This document shows positions 1 to 8,833 of a stretch of 49,873 nucleotides of DNA, piece after piece. Position 1 is the first letter of the stretch. The number at the start of each line of letters is the position of its first letter. Origin of the DNA: Ornatilinea sp. (GTDB taxonomy: Bacteria; Chloroflexota; Anaerolineae; Anaerolineales; Anaerolineaceae); contig JAHDQE010000076.1 of assembly GCA_018433975.1 (NCBI GenBank), forward strand, positions 1 to 49,873, written 5' to 3'. The translations under genes and the position numbers were made by a program. The notes beneath the pieces are model-generated. The model was not told the DNA's origin and made no database searches. It was given only the letters and a program-made list of their open reading frames with translations.

Positions 1-93
1 TACCAGATGTCTTTCCGGAATCATCTCTTCCAGATTCGGCGGCAACAACATGGGTTGATTCTGTGTGTATGGTTTGAAGATTTGTGTTTTCAT
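1..93 (-). CDS. IS1182-family transposase, N-terminal fragment (cut by window edge)
   Basis: Thirty-one codons are visible, starting with ATG at 91-93 and running off the window. The peptide includes PYTQNQPMLLPPNLEEMIPE, which matches the usual opening of IS1182-family DDE transposases (a NQ-x-LLPP-L core followed by a VP/IPE-H-L stretch). A purine-rich GAGGGG lies directly before the ATG, closer than an ideal ribosome site. The catalytic DDE domain is outside the window, so activity cannot be judged. Confidence 0.65.
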   Translation of the reverse strand, partial: MKTQIFKPYTQNQPMLLPPNLEEMIPERHLV

Positions 94-117
94 CCCCTCT
101 ATTATATTAAATTTTTC

Positions 118-149
118 GGGGCTGTCCCAATTACTTTTGGGACAGCCCC
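118..149. repeat. Perfect 13-bp inverted repeat at the IS end
   Basis: Arms 118-130 and 137-149 are exact reverse complements with a six-base loop (131-136). The position just upstream of the transposase start and the GGGGCTGTCCC core fit the terminal palindrome of an IS1182-type element. The same hairpin could block read-through transcription into the transposase. Confidence 0.75.
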
Positions 150-244
150 TTATTTTTAAAGATTGTCTGTTCTTGAGAAACGAAGCTTTTTAGCTATACG
201 CAAACCATATACATTATGCTGAATATTATCAGGGCATTTCTTTT

Positions 245-2233
245 TTACTGATAGATTTCACCGTTTCGATAGGCTGCCCAGGTCGTTTCAAACCAGGCGT
301 CAATCTCCGGGAGTGGACGAACGCTCTCCCAATCATGGACAATTGACCCGTCTTTTTCCAACCAGGTTTTCAAGATTTTTGACCGGTACGAAGAATCTTC
401 GGGCTGGATTTTCCATTTGTCATCCAGCTGGTTATGGACCTTGGTTCCCCCAGGATCCAGAATAATCGAAGATCCCCGGCTGCCAACCTGATTCTCGAGC
501 ATAAATCGGATCGCCTCCAGATAAACCAGATGCGCGAAGGCCAGTTGCCGGACCCGGAAGGTTAACCGCAGATTCTCTTTCTTCCCACTGCGGCAGCCTT
601 CGGTGAACAACTTCTCCACCAACAGCTTTGCCTTACCCAGCTCAGCCATCACCGCTTCTTCCGAGCGGATATGGGCCCCGCTGCGGGACATCCGGCTCTG
701 CACTTCCAGTAAGGCGTCTTTCCATTGTAATGGGGACTTTGCACTGATCTCCATCCATCGCAATGCCTCCGCACGGGCATTCGCAATAGCCTTCTCTGCG
801 TCTTCTTTTTTCAGTGTCCATTCCTTATAGCGGTTGGCAATATACTCCGCCGCACGGAAGCCCCCTACCTGGCCCGAATTTAACGCAGACCCGCCCGGCC
901 GGTTTACTCCATGAGAGCCATTCACTTCCCCAATCGGGAAAAGGTGCTTGAGATTAGTAGATTCCCACCAGATTGTACCGGATAATCCGCCGTTATTATG
1001 TTGGGCACAAACCGCAATCTCTAACGGTTCCTGATAGATATCGATCCCATGTTCCTGGTAAAGAGATATCGCGCCCGGGTTCATGGCATTCAACCGCTCA
1101 ATTGGGGTATCTTGCAGTGCGCCGGAGCGGACCAGGTAGTTTCGGGCTTCTTCCGGAAGTGCTTCCAAAGAATACCCCTCGGAATTCTTCCGGAAATCCA
1201 GATAGACCCGGCGGCCTTTTTCAACCGTCTCAATATAGACCAGGATATCGATAATGGAGGAACCGCCGCTCGCCTTGCGTGCGTCAAAGGGCCATTGATA
1301 ACCTTTGAGAAATACATTGCCGTTCATTTCGGATTTTGATTCAAAAAAGTCGGCCAGAAATTCCCGTTCATCCGAGACCCCGTCCGCTGCACGGCTGATA
1401 AACCTGGGGATCACCTGCATATAAGTTCCCGAAACATTCCAGCGGAACTTGATTGAAGCCAGCCCAAACTGTGATTCGGGTAAATTCTGAGCCTCCGCTC
1501 CTTCCATCAAAGCTAACCCAATCCCTCCAAAGTGAACCTGTGGGTAAACACTGGTTTTATACAATCCTCCCGGTCCACCCACTGCAAAAACAACATTCTC
1601 GGCTGCGTAGGCTTCCAGGATGTTGTCTTTTCCTAAAGCCAGGGCGCCAATGATCCGCTTTTCCTCCCCATCCCCCGATGAAACCAGTTGGATCACTTCC
1701 CGGCCTTCATGAACCGGGATACCTAATTGTTTCACCTCGTCAATCAACCGACGGCACATTTCACGGGAAGTATACGGCCCAACAGAGGTAGCCCGTTGGC
1801 GCGGGTCATGGTCCGTCTTATACCCCACAAATTGCCCGTATGCATCCCGCGGGAAAGGCACACCCAGGTTAACCAGGTTAAAGAAGGCTCGAGCGGACAG
1901 ACTCGCTTCAATCAGGGCAATATCTCCATGCATAGAGCCGCCGCTGACGTAACTTTCTGCCATAGCTCCGGGCGAATCGCTTTCTGAACCGCACATCGAT
2001 AGTTTATAGTAAGTTTGTTTATCGCTTCCCGTGTTGATGGAAGTCCCTTTGGATAATCCCTCCGTCAGGATCAAAACATCTCGCACACCGTTGCGATAAA
2101 GCTGAACTGCCGCGTTCAATCCCGCCGCGCCGCTGCCGATAATTAATGTATGCACCCAGTGTGTGACAACAGAGGATCCATTCTGGCCGTTGGGTATCGT
2201 ATTATTTTCCGCAATCATAGTTTTTCCCATCAT
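245..2233 (-). CDS. FAD-dependent oxidoreductase, fumarate reductase/succinate dehydrogenase flavoprotein-like
   Basis: A 662-residue soluble flavoprotein. A Rossmann FAD-binding motif IIGSGAAG sits near residues 31-38. Near the C-terminal side of the FAD domain are HNNGG and GEVNGSHGVNRPGGSALNSG, the pattern with which fumarate reductase and L-aspartate oxidase type flavoproteins close around FAD. The C-terminal third resembles the helical SdhA-type domain. There is no signal peptide and no adjacent iron-sulfur or membrane subunit, so it is probably not a respiratory complex. It may reduce or oxidise an unsaturated acid made by the same operon. It is the last gene of the operon, 12-18 bases after the alcohol dehydrogenase. 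A TTG lies two codons upstream; ATG at 2233 or 2230 is preferred, though neither has a strong ribosome site. Confidence 0.8.
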   Translation of the reverse strand: MMGKTMIAENNTIPNGQNGSSVVTHWVHTLIIGSGAAGLNAAVQLYRNGVRDVLILTEGLSKGTSINTGSDKQTYYKLSMCGSESDSPGAMAESYVSGGSMHGDIALIEASLSARAFFNLVNLGVPFPRDAYGQFVGYKTDHDPRQRATSVGPYTSREMCRRLIDEVKQLGIPVHEGREVIQLVSSGDGEEKRIIGALALGKDNILEAYAAENVVFAVGGPGGLYKTSVYPQVHFGGIGLALMEGAEAQNLPESQFGLASIKFRWNVSGTYMQVIPRFISRAADGVSDEREFLADFFESKSEMNGNVFLKGYQWPFDARKASGGSSIIDILVYIETVEKGRRVYLDFRKNSEGYSLEALPEEARNYLVRSGALQDTPIERLNAMNPGAISLYQEHGIDIYQEPLEIAVCAQHNNGGLSGTIWWESTNLKHLFPIGEVNGSHGVNRPGGSALNSGQVGGFRAAEYIANRYKEWTLKKEDAEKAIANARAEALRWMEISAKSPLQWKDALLEVQSRMSRSGAHIRSEEAVMAELGKAKLLVEKLFTEGCRSGKKENLRLTFRVRQLAFAHLVYLEAIRFMLENQVGSRGSSIILDPGGTKVHNQLDDKWKIQPEDSSYRSKILKTWLEKDGSIVHDWESVRPLPEIDAWFETTWAAYRNGEIYQ

Positions 2234-2251
2234 TCTCAAAGGAGAATAAAT

Positions 2252-3289
2252 TTAATCTTCCATTTGAATAATTACTTTAATCGATTCGTTTTTGGGACTT
2301 AAGAGAATATCAAATCCCTGCTGAAGGTTTTGTAAGGATACTTTATGCGTGATCAAAGGTTTTAAATCAATGCTGCCATTCCTCAGCATCTTCAAACTAT
2401 CTTGAAAATCCCACGAATAACCCTGTGAACCATACAGTGAAACTTCGCGCTGCACAAAGATATTGACCGGGAAGTTAATGTCGGTTTTCTCAAAAATACC
2501 CAACAGAGTTGCATTCCCGCCCCGTTTGAGAACCTGCAAAGATTGGATCAGGGTTGTGTCCAGACCAACCGCTTCAAAAGATTTATCAACGCCCAAATCA
2601 CCGGTCGATTCCAGGATCACTTTGACCGGGTCCTCTTCCCGGCTGTTGATCGCCATTTGCGCGCCCATCTCCAGAGCTTTCTTCAAGCGGTAAGGATGAA
2701 TATCACAGATAAAACTCCCCACTCCCGAAGCCTGTTTGGAAAGCATTGAAACCAGCATTCCAATAGCGCCGGCCCCAAAAACAGCCGAGGAATGTCCTAA
2801 CCGGATTCCCGATTTCTTGACGGCATGCATGGCTACCGACAGCGGCTCTATCAGCGCACCCTCTTCATAGGAAATATTTTCCGGAAGGCGGAAAGCATGG
2901 TCTTGATGCACAATGAAATACGGCGCAAACGCGCCCTGGCCTTCGCGGTACTGAAAACTGATATTCACGCACAGATGATAGTTTCCACGTACGCAGTATT
3001 CACATTTTCCGCAGGCGATCACCGGTTCAATGGTCACACGGTCACCGACCTGATGCCGGGTAACTGCCTTTCCAACCTCAATGACTTCACCGGCGGCTTC
3101 ATGTCCCACCGTAACGGGCAGTGCCACAGAGGGATGCAGCCCCTTATACAAATGCAAATCACTTCCGCAAATTGCTGCTGCGCGGACTTTGATCAAAACT
3201 TCCTCATCTCCAAGAACGGGTAAGGTTTTTTCCTGAAAATCCACTTTCCGCGGCGCACTGATCACCGCCATGGGGTATTTGATTGGCAT
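2252..3289 (-). CDS. Zinc-dependent alcohol dehydrogenase (sorbitol/threonine dehydrogenase type, MDR family)
   Basis: A 345-residue medium-chain dehydrogenase. Catalytic zinc ligands are visible as C41 (ICGSDLH), H63-E64 (GHEAAGEV) and probably E148. The structural zinc site is C93, C96, C99 and C107. The nucleotide-binding loop is GAGAIG at 172-177. The family oxidises secondary alcohols or polyols with NAD(P)+; sorbitol, threonine, idonate or galactonate dehydrogenases all share this layout, so the substrate is open. With KDG kinase and KDPG aldolase in the operon, a sugar-acid or polyol alcohol is a reasonable guess. It starts on the base immediately before the end of the FAH-family gene, implying translational coupling. 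Confidence 0.88.
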   Translation of the reverse strand: MPIKYPMAVISAPRKVDFQEKTLPVLGDEEVLIKVRAAAICGSDLHLYKGLHPSVALPVTVGHEAAGEVIEVGKAVTRHQVGDRVTIEPVIACGKCEYCVRGNYHLCVNISFQYREGQGAFAPYFIVHQDHAFRLPENISYEEGALIEPLSVAMHAVKKSGIRLGHSSAVFGAGAIGMLVSMLSKQASGVGSFICDIHPYRLKKALEMGAQMAINSREEDPVKVILESTGDLGVDKSFEAVGLDTTLIQSLQVLKRGGNATLLGIFEKTDINFPVNIFVQREVSLYGSQGYSWDFQDSLKMLRNGSIDLKPLITHKVSLQNLQQGFDILLSPKNESIKVIIQMED

Positions 3290-4219
3290 TTATAGCTCCT
3301 TAAGGATCGGGTTGGTCAATGTCCCCAACCCATCAATTTGAATAGTCACATAATCTCCCGGTTTCAGGGCAAGCGCCGGGTTAGGCTGGCCATCCATCAT
3401 TTTTGTACTGCCGGTCAGGACCAAATCACCAGGCACAAGTGTTGTCAAAGTCGAAAGAATATGGATAAGTTCCGGAATATCGAAAAACATATCCGAAGTA
3501 TTGCCTTTTTGAACAAGTTGTTCATTCACCAGCGTACGCATTGCCAAAGCGCCCGGCGAGGGAATTTCATCCTGTGTGGCAATCCATGGGCCTATTGGGG
3601 TAAAGGAATCGAACATTTTTCCCGATGTCCATTGGGATGTTCTCTGTTCAAGCTGCCGGTCGCCCATATCGTTCGCCAGGGTGTAACCGGCAACATATTG
3701 CATGGCATCTGCGCTTGAAACCAGATGGGCTCTTTTACCAATCACCACGGCCAGTTCCACCTCATACGCCACATCCCGGGTCAGATCGGTTACCCAGACC
3801 GGCATATCCGGACCTGTAACAGAACTGGAAGGTTTCAGAAAAATGGTGGGATATTCTGGCTTTTGACCGGCACCAGGACCGGGATAGTTGCCTGCCACGC
3901 AGATTACTTTTCCCGGCGTGGGCAGCGGAGTATGCAACATCACCGCTTCCGCAGGCATGAGAATGCCCTCCTGTATCAGATCATCTGTTGGCTGCCCCGC
4001 AATTTCCAGATAGTAATCACAGACCACCCGGAGCGTTTTCCACGTTTCATCGGGAGCGTTCAACAGAGAAAGCATGCTCGAACAATTCGCCAAAATCTGT
4101 TCTCGATCCCCAGTCATTAATGGATAATGCCGGACTGCATTTTGCGCATCCAGCACATAGTCTCCCAGCCAGACGCCCAGACGCAGCGTAGTTTGTTTTT
4201 CATAGGTAATCAAACGCAT
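3290..4219 (-). CDS. Fumarylacetoacetate hydrolase (FAH) family protein
   Basis: A 309-residue protein with the FAH C-terminal domain. Metal ligands expected in the family are visible: E153 and E155 in YEVELAVVIGK and D184 in GYTLANDMGDR. The family includes hydrolases, hydratases and decarboxylases that act on 2-oxo or 1,3-dioxo acids with Mg2+ or Mn2+. The motif that normally reads NYxxH and supplies the catalytic histidine reads NYPGPGAGQ here (111-119), so the usual His-Glu dyad seems to be missing. That makes hydrolysis of a C-C bond less certain and a lyase, decarboxylase or hydratase role more likely. It lies between the enoyl-CoA hydratase-like and alcohol dehydrogenase genes with almost no spacing. 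Confidence 0.85.
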   Translation of the reverse strand: MRLITYEKQTTLRLGVWLGDYVLDAQNAVRHYPLMTGDREQILANCSSMLSLLNAPDETWKTLRVVCDYYLEIAGQPTDDLIQEGILMPAEAVMLHTPLPTPGKVICVAGNYPGPGAGQKPEYPTIFLKPSSSVTGPDMPVWVTDLTRDVAYEVELAVVIGKRAHLVSSADAMQYVAGYTLANDMGDRQLEQRTSQWTSGKMFDSFTPIGPWIATQDEIPSPGALAMRTLVNEQLVQKGNTSDMFFDIPELIHILSTLTTLVPGDLVLTGSTKMMDGQPNPALALKPGDYVTIQIDGLGTLTNPILKEL

Positions 4220-4223
4220 GAGA

Positions 4224-5048
4224 TTACAACTGTCCCTTGTTCCGGTTAAATTTAGGTTCTCGTTTTTCCAGAAACGCGCTTCTTCCTTCCACCGCGTCGG
4301 CTCCTCGTCCGGTCTTTACCCGATACTCGCTTTCAAGGTTAATTCCGGTTTGCCAGCCTTCTTGCAGTCCACGATTCACACAGATTTTGGCCGCTGCGGT
4401 GACTTCGCCGGAAAAAGAGGCGATCGTAGCTGCCAGTTCCAAGGTCTTGGGCAGCAGTTCCGCATCCTCAAAAACATATTCAACCATGCCGTATTGCAAT
4501 GCCTCTTCCGCTGTGATCACCCGCCCGGTTAAGAGCAAATCAAGGGCCCGCCCCCGCCCCACCAGGCGTGGCAGGCGCTGTGTGCCGCTCCCTGAAGCAA
4601 ATGCCCCCACTTTCACTTCCGGGAAACCAAATTTTGCGGATGCCCCGGCTGTCCGAATATCACACGCCAGAGCCAGCACCGCGCCGCCGCCCAGGGCATG
4701 CCCGTTGCAGGCCGCAATGATCGGGAAACGCGCCGATTCAATCTTCTGGTTCAGGTTCGCTTCCCAGTAATCATTTTCCAGCAGCCAGCCTACTTCCTGA
4801 CTGAAATCCCGGATATCCGAACCCACCGAAAAAGCTTTTCCTGTTCCGGTAATCACCACACAGCGGATGGAAGAATTTTCTTCCAGATTCTGGATGGTGC
4901 GGTACAATGCCCGCTTCACGGCGTGCCGCAGCACCCCCAGGGGTTCTGAAACGTTGGTGATCAACGCCACTCCATCCGCCGGATAAGTCACCTGAATGGA
5001 TTCCGATTCTTCAGACAGGTTTGTTTTTTCTGCTTGTTCCATTTTCAA
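4224..5048 (-). CDS. Enoyl-CoA hydratase/isomerase (crotonase) family protein
   Basis: A 274-residue crotonase-fold protein. The oxyanion-hole stretches are AFSVGSDIRDF (72-82) and HALGGGAVLALACD (117-130), followed by FGFPEVKVGA and SGTQRLPRLVG. Compared with rat mitochondrial hydratase, the second catalytic glutamate (Glu164) is kept as E144, but the first (Glu144, in GGGCE) is V124. It may therefore act as an isomerase, hydrolase, decarboxylase or a specialised hydratase. It overlaps the CoA-transferase stop by four bases (ATGA), so the two are translationally coupled. A CoA ester made by the transferase is the likely substrate. Confidence 0.88.
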   Translation of the reverse strand: MKMEQAEKTNLSEESESIQVTYPADGVALITNVSEPLGVLRHAVKRALYRTIQNLEENSSIRCVVITGTGKAFSVGSDIRDFSQEVGWLLENDYWEANLNQKIESARFPIIAACNGHALGGGAVLALACDIRTAGASAKFGFPEVKVGAFASGSGTQRLPRLVGRGRALDLLLTGRVITAEEALQYGMVEYVFEDAELLPKTLELAATIASFSGEVTAAAKICVNRGLQEGWQTGINLESEYRVKTGRGADAVEGRSAFLEKREPKFNRNKGQL

Positions 5049-6637
5049 CCTCTGGCTTTCTTTAATCGCACAGGGATATTCAGGTTCTCTTTTTCCATCA
5101 AATCTTCTTTCATTTCCATTGGCCGGTCAAAGAAAATTCTGGCATCCATCTCTTTCAGATCGGGTGAAATCACCGGTTTAAATTCCATTTGGCCCAGAAT
5201 ATCCCGCTCCAGATCAACACCGGGGGCAATTTCAATCAATTCCAGCCCGCTCGCTCCGCGTTTGAACACAGCCCGCTCGGTAATATACAGAGCTTCCTGC
5301 CCGCGCTCCTGTGCGAAGGGGCCATGATAAGAAACCTGCTCAAGGGAACGAACAAATTTCTTGAATCGCCCTTCTTTGGAGATCACCGTCTTGCCGTCCT
5401 GCCAGCCAATACTGACGCCCCCCGCGGTAAACGTGCCGCTGAAAATCACTTTTTTAGCAAACTGGCTGATGTTGACAAAACCGCCTACCCCAATGATTCT
5501 TCCATTAAACCGGCTGACGTTTACGCTTCCGGCAGCATCCACCTGTGCAAAAGAAAGAAACGCCAGGTCAAGCCCGCCGCCATCATAGAAATCAAATTGA
5601 TAAGGCTGGTCGATGATGGAGGTGTAATTGATTGCCGCCCCGGCATCCGAGGATGGAGCCCCGCCGATTAGCCCCTGTTCATTGGTTAATACAATCTGGT
5701 CCAGAATATCTTCCTCTGCCCCAATAGTAGCAATACCGGTGGAAACACCGGAACCAAGGTTACAAATTGCACCCGGATACAATTCCAGGGCTGCCCGCCG
5801 GGCAATAATTTTACGCGCATCAAATGGAAGCGGCGAGATTTCGTTAAGAGGAATTTTGATCTCCCCGGCGTAAGCCGGACTGTATTTCATCAGATAGGTC
5901 TGCCATTGGTCCGGGTCCACAACGACCAGGTCGACCAGCATGCCGGGAATCTTGATTTCTTTAGCGGGGATCGTACCGCGTTTTGCCAGACGCGCAACCT
6001 GCACGATCACAATACCGCCGTTGCGGTGTGTGGCCTGAGCCATAGAAAGCATTTCTCCAAATACCGCTTCTTGTTCCATGGAGATATTGCCATCCTCATC
6101 GGCCGTTGTGCCTCTTAAGAAAGCCACATCCACTTTATAGGGCTTATAAAAGATCCACTCTTTCCCTGTCAACTCCACCAGCTCGACCAGAGATTCTTTG
6201 GCACATTCGCTCTGCCGGCCGCCGCGTTCGCGGGGATCAATAAAGGTATGCAGTCCGGTTTGAGCCAGCAGTCCCGGCCTTCCCGCGGCCATCTCTCGGA
6301 TCAGTTGTGAAAGGGCTCCCTGCGGCAGGGTATAAGCCTCAACCTGGTCTTCTTCGGCCAGCTTCTGAAAAGCCGGGCTGTTGACCAGCGCACCGGTCAC
6401 GATTCGTTTGACCATGCCCGGATGGGCCAGATGTCCTACGCCCTGACGGATGTTGTCTCCAATTCCAACAGGATGCAGCAAACCGATCCTTTTTGGGCTG
6501 CTTTCCTCTTCATAACGTTTTCCCAGCGCAACAATCAATGCTTCCGGAACGGCATGCCCACCGCCCGAACCGCCGATCATCAAGGTGTCATCGTCATGAA
6601 CATAACGAACCGCTTCTTCCAGGGAAACTACTTGCAT
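5045..6637 (-). CDS. CoA-transferase, class I (acetate/propionate CoA-transferase type)
   Basis: A 530-residue fused two-domain CoA-transferase, the size of propionate CoA-transferase and YdiF-type enzymes. The catalytic glutamate is E320 in TNEQGLIGG, which forms the glutamyl-CoA thioester. The N-terminal half holds the glycine-rich GGSGGGHAVPEAL stretch, and the C-terminal half has FNGRIIGVGGFVNISQ. It moves CoA from a donor such as acetyl- or propionyl-CoA to a carboxylic acid, activating the pathway acid without ATP. It is the source of the CoA ester for the downstream crotonase-family gene. A short 25-base gap separates it from the OYE-type gene. Confidence 0.9.
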   Translation of the reverse strand: MQVVSLEEAVRYVHDDDTLMIGGSGGGHAVPEALIVALGKRYEEESSPKRIGLLHPVGIGDNIRQGVGHLAHPGMVKRIVTGALVNSPAFQKLAEEDQVEAYTLPQGALSQLIREMAAGRPGLLAQTGLHTFIDPRERGGRQSECAKESLVELVELTGKEWIFYKPYKVDVAFLRGTTADEDGNISMEQEAVFGEMLSMAQATHRNGGIVIVQVARLAKRGTIPAKEIKIPGMLVDLVVVDPDQWQTYLMKYSPAYAGEIKIPLNEISPLPFDARKIIARRAALELYPGAICNLGSGVSTGIATIGAEEDILDQIVLTNEQGLIGGAPSSDAGAAINYTSIIDQPYQFDFYDGGGLDLAFLSFAQVDAAGSVNVSRFNGRIIGVGGFVNISQFAKKVIFSGTFTAGGVSIGWQDGKTVISKEGRFKKFVRSLEQVSYHGPFAQERGQEALYITERAVFKRGASGLELIEIAPGVDLERDILGQMEFKPVISPDLKEMDARIFFDRPMEMKEDLMEKENLNIPVRLKKARG

Positions 6638-6662
6638 AATTCACTCCCAATGGTAAGGATAA

Positions 6663-8111
6663 TTATTCTTTCTTCATTGCCTTCAAGGTCAAGGCTTCAG
6701 GACGACGTTTATAGAAATGATCCAGCGGGTAGCAGCCTGAAACCAGACCCTTGCGCGGAGCCGTGGTACAGTCGCTGAAAGTACGGCAGATTCGCTTTCG
6801 GTCCAGTGAATTGCCTGCCAGAATATCAGCCGGCATCTCAGGATAAGACAGCACCATCCTGCCCAGTCCCACAAAATCTATCATTTTATTGTGCACCACT
6901 GCTTGGGCTACATTGGGCAGATAATCCTGCAAATAGGTATATCCGGACCCCACACATAACAGATTGTCGGCATGTTTCTTTAATTCCGCACTCGCATGAA
7001 TATGTCGTTCAACTCCCGCCAGCGGGTCTTCCGGAGGCTCGTAGCCATCACTCGGTGGATAATACGCCGGGCGGGTAACATGCGGATTGTAATACGGGCT
7101 GCCTGCTGAAAAGTTTGCCAGTTCAACACCGATCGATTCGAGCAGTGCCAAAAATTGGATCGTTTCTTCCAGGTTAATTTGACTCGGATTATCCGGGTCT
7201 CCACCAAACGCGTAAGGATATTTGCCATCTGCGTTCTGATACTGGAGCATATATCCGACATTGTTTTCATCGGGCCGGAAAGGAGGAAAATCCAGTATGC
7301 TCAAACGCACCCCTATGCGCAGCCCCGGACATTCGCTTTGAATCCCTTTCACAATCTCTCTCAGAAAACGAGTCCGATTCTCAAATGAGCCGCCGTAATT
7401 GCCCGGCCGCTCAACCGCGCTTAAGAATTCATGGCCCAGATATCCATGGCAGTGTTTGACATCCACAAAATCAAACCCGATTTGCTGTGCTCGTTTCGCG
7501 GCGCAAATGTAAAACGGGATTAAATCATCAATTTCCGCATCGGTCATGACCGGGTAAGAAGGATCAATATGGAACAGGTTGTCCAGCAGCGGATGGTGGT
7601 ACAGGATCTTGGGTTCCAATTTCGTTTTTTCATTAGGACGGCAAAAACGGCCCGAATGCGTCAACTGCAGCCCGACAAAAAGGTCATCTATTTTGCCAAA
7701 GTGCTTACGATGTTCTTCAACCAGATCCTGACGCAGTTTCTCAATTTCCAGCATATTGGCATCCAGGATCATCAACTGGTTGGGGTTGGCTCTGCCATCG
7801 GGGCGCACCGCAGCCGCTTCACCGCCCCATATCAGTTTGGCACCGCTGCGGCCAAATTTTAACCAACGGCGAGTCATCAGGTCGGTGGGTTTGCCGTCCG
7901 TGGTCGCATCCCAACCCTCCATAGGATGGATGCAAAACCGGTTGCCAATCACTCTGCCATCGGAAAACTTAAAAGGCTGAGCCAGCGGGCTGCTGCTTCC
8001 CGCAATCAACTCTTCATCAATGGGTAAATCCACTCCAAGAGTATCCAGATATTCCTGAAAATCGGATAAGGCTTTAATACGTGCAATGTACAGATAAGGA
8101 GATGTTGTCAT
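6663..8111 (-). CDS. NADH:flavin oxidoreductase, Old Yellow Enzyme family
   Basis: A 482-residue TIM-barrel FMN protein. Family features include the opening NRFCIHPMEGWDA, the HSGRF stretch and HCHGYLGHEFLS, which carries the substrate-binding histidines. Such enzymes reduce activated C=C bonds of enones and unsaturated acids. Near the C-terminus are three cysteines, C442, C448 and C460, in CRTFSDC and SGCYPLD; there is no second flavin domain as in dienoyl-CoA reductase. The start at 8111 is chosen because GAGGATACT lies just upstream; an in-frame extension to 8165 would overlap the aldolase gene. Probably one of two ene-reductase-like enzymes in the operon, the other being the terminal flavoprotein. 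Confidence 0.86.
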   Translation of the reverse strand: MTTSPYLYIARIKALSDFQEYLDTLGVDLPIDEELIAGSSSPLAQPFKFSDGRVIGNRFCIHPMEGWDATTDGKPTDLMTRRWLKFGRSGAKLIWGGEAAAVRPDGRANPNQLMILDANMLEIEKLRQDLVEEHRKHFGKIDDLFVGLQLTHSGRFCRPNEKTKLEPKILYHHPLLDNLFHIDPSYPVMTDAEIDDLIPFYICAAKRAQQIGFDFVDVKHCHGYLGHEFLSAVERPGNYGGSFENRTRFLREIVKGIQSECPGLRIGVRLSILDFPPFRPDENNVGYMLQYQNADGKYPYAFGGDPDNPSQINLEETIQFLALLESIGVELANFSAGSPYYNPHVTRPAYYPPSDGYEPPEDPLAGVERHIHASAELKKHADNLLCVGSGYTYLQDYLPNVAQAVVHNKMIDFVGLGRMVLSYPEMPADILAGNSLDRKRICRTFSDCTTAPRKGLVSGCYPLDHFYKRRPEALTLKAMKKE

Positions 8112-8125
8112 AGTATCCTCAATTA

Positions 8126-8809
8126 TTAAATTAGTTCCTTTCCATTTCGAGCCTTTTGAGTCCATTCAATCATGGAGGCAATTTTTTCAGTGATGACAGC
8201 ATAATTTCCGCTTGCTAAAACATCTTTGGGGAAAAGTTTACTGCCCACTCCCACGCAGATGGCACCGGCAGAAATCCAGGATGTCACGCTTTCTTCTGTC
8301 GTATCCACACCTCCTGTGGGCATCAGCCTGCTCCAGGGCATAGGGCCTAAAACGCTCTTGATGAAGCCCGGACCGCCCACTGATTGTCCTGGGAAAACTT
8401 TACAAATTTCCACACCCATTTCTTCAGCTCGAGAAATCTCGCTAACAGAACCGCAGCCGGGGCTGTAGGCAACTTTATGGGCATTGCATAATCGGGCCAC
8501 ATCCGGATTGAAGTTTGGCCCCACAATAAAATTTGCACCAATCTGGAGATATAGCGCAGCAATCGGCGCGTTCATAATGGTTCCCGCACCGAGGATTAAT
8601 CGTTTATCATTACCCAATCTTTTTATGACTTCAGAGAAAACTTCATACGCCCGATCGCCTCGATTGGTAAACTCAAAACAACGTACACCGCCATCCAGAC
8701 AGGCTTTAATGACATTGACTGCAACATCCGGATCGGGATGATAAAAGACCGGCACCACCCCAACTTCGATCATACTGGTCAAAACCTTTAAACGCGAAAA
8801 CTGTGCCAT
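8126..8809 (-). CDS. 2-dehydro-3-deoxy-phosphogluconate (KDPG/KDPGal) aldolase
   Basis: A 227-residue class I aldolase of the KdgA/Eda family. The Schiff-base lysine is K137 in EICKVFPG, the catalytic glutamate is E46 in FEFTNRG, and the phosphate-binding segment includes MPTGGV. It splits KDPG into pyruvate and glyceraldehyde 3-phosphate. The KDG kinase gene lies 24 bases upstream in the same operon, so the two steps KDG to KDPG to pyruvate plus GAP are both present. The EFTNRG variant of the usual EVTLR motif and the length are within the family range. Confidence 0.9.
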   Translation of the reverse strand: MAQFSRLKVLTSMIEVGVVPVFYHPDPDVAVNVIKACLDGGVRCFEFTNRGDRAYEVFSEVIKRLGNDKRLILGAGTIMNAPIAALYLQIGANFIVGPNFNPDVARLCNAHKVAYSPGCGSVSEISRAEEMGVEICKVFPGQSVGGPGFIKSVLGPMPWSRLMPTGGVDTTEESVTSWISAGAICVGVGSKLFPKDVLASGNYAVITEKIASMIEWTQKARNGKELI

Positions 8810-8833
8810 GCTGCAAACTCCCTCTCGTTAAAC

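Larger units (their letters stand above)
1..150 (-). mobile_element. IS1182-like insertion sequence, terminal part
   Basis: Only the 5' end of the element lies in the window. It has a perfect palindromic terminus (118-149) whose arm GGGGCTGTCCCAA is of the kind seen at IS1182-family ends. About 25 bases further in is the start of a transposase gene reading towards position 1. The outer boundary is probably at 149-150. The other end, the target duplication and whether the element is intact cannot be seen. Confidence 0.7.

Noticed and set aside
4237..4770. Plus-strand open frame of 177 codons inside the crotonase gene
   Set aside because: It is antisense to a gene with clear family motifs and codes for an unstructured Arg/Ser/Pro-rich sequence, as expected of a shadow frame.
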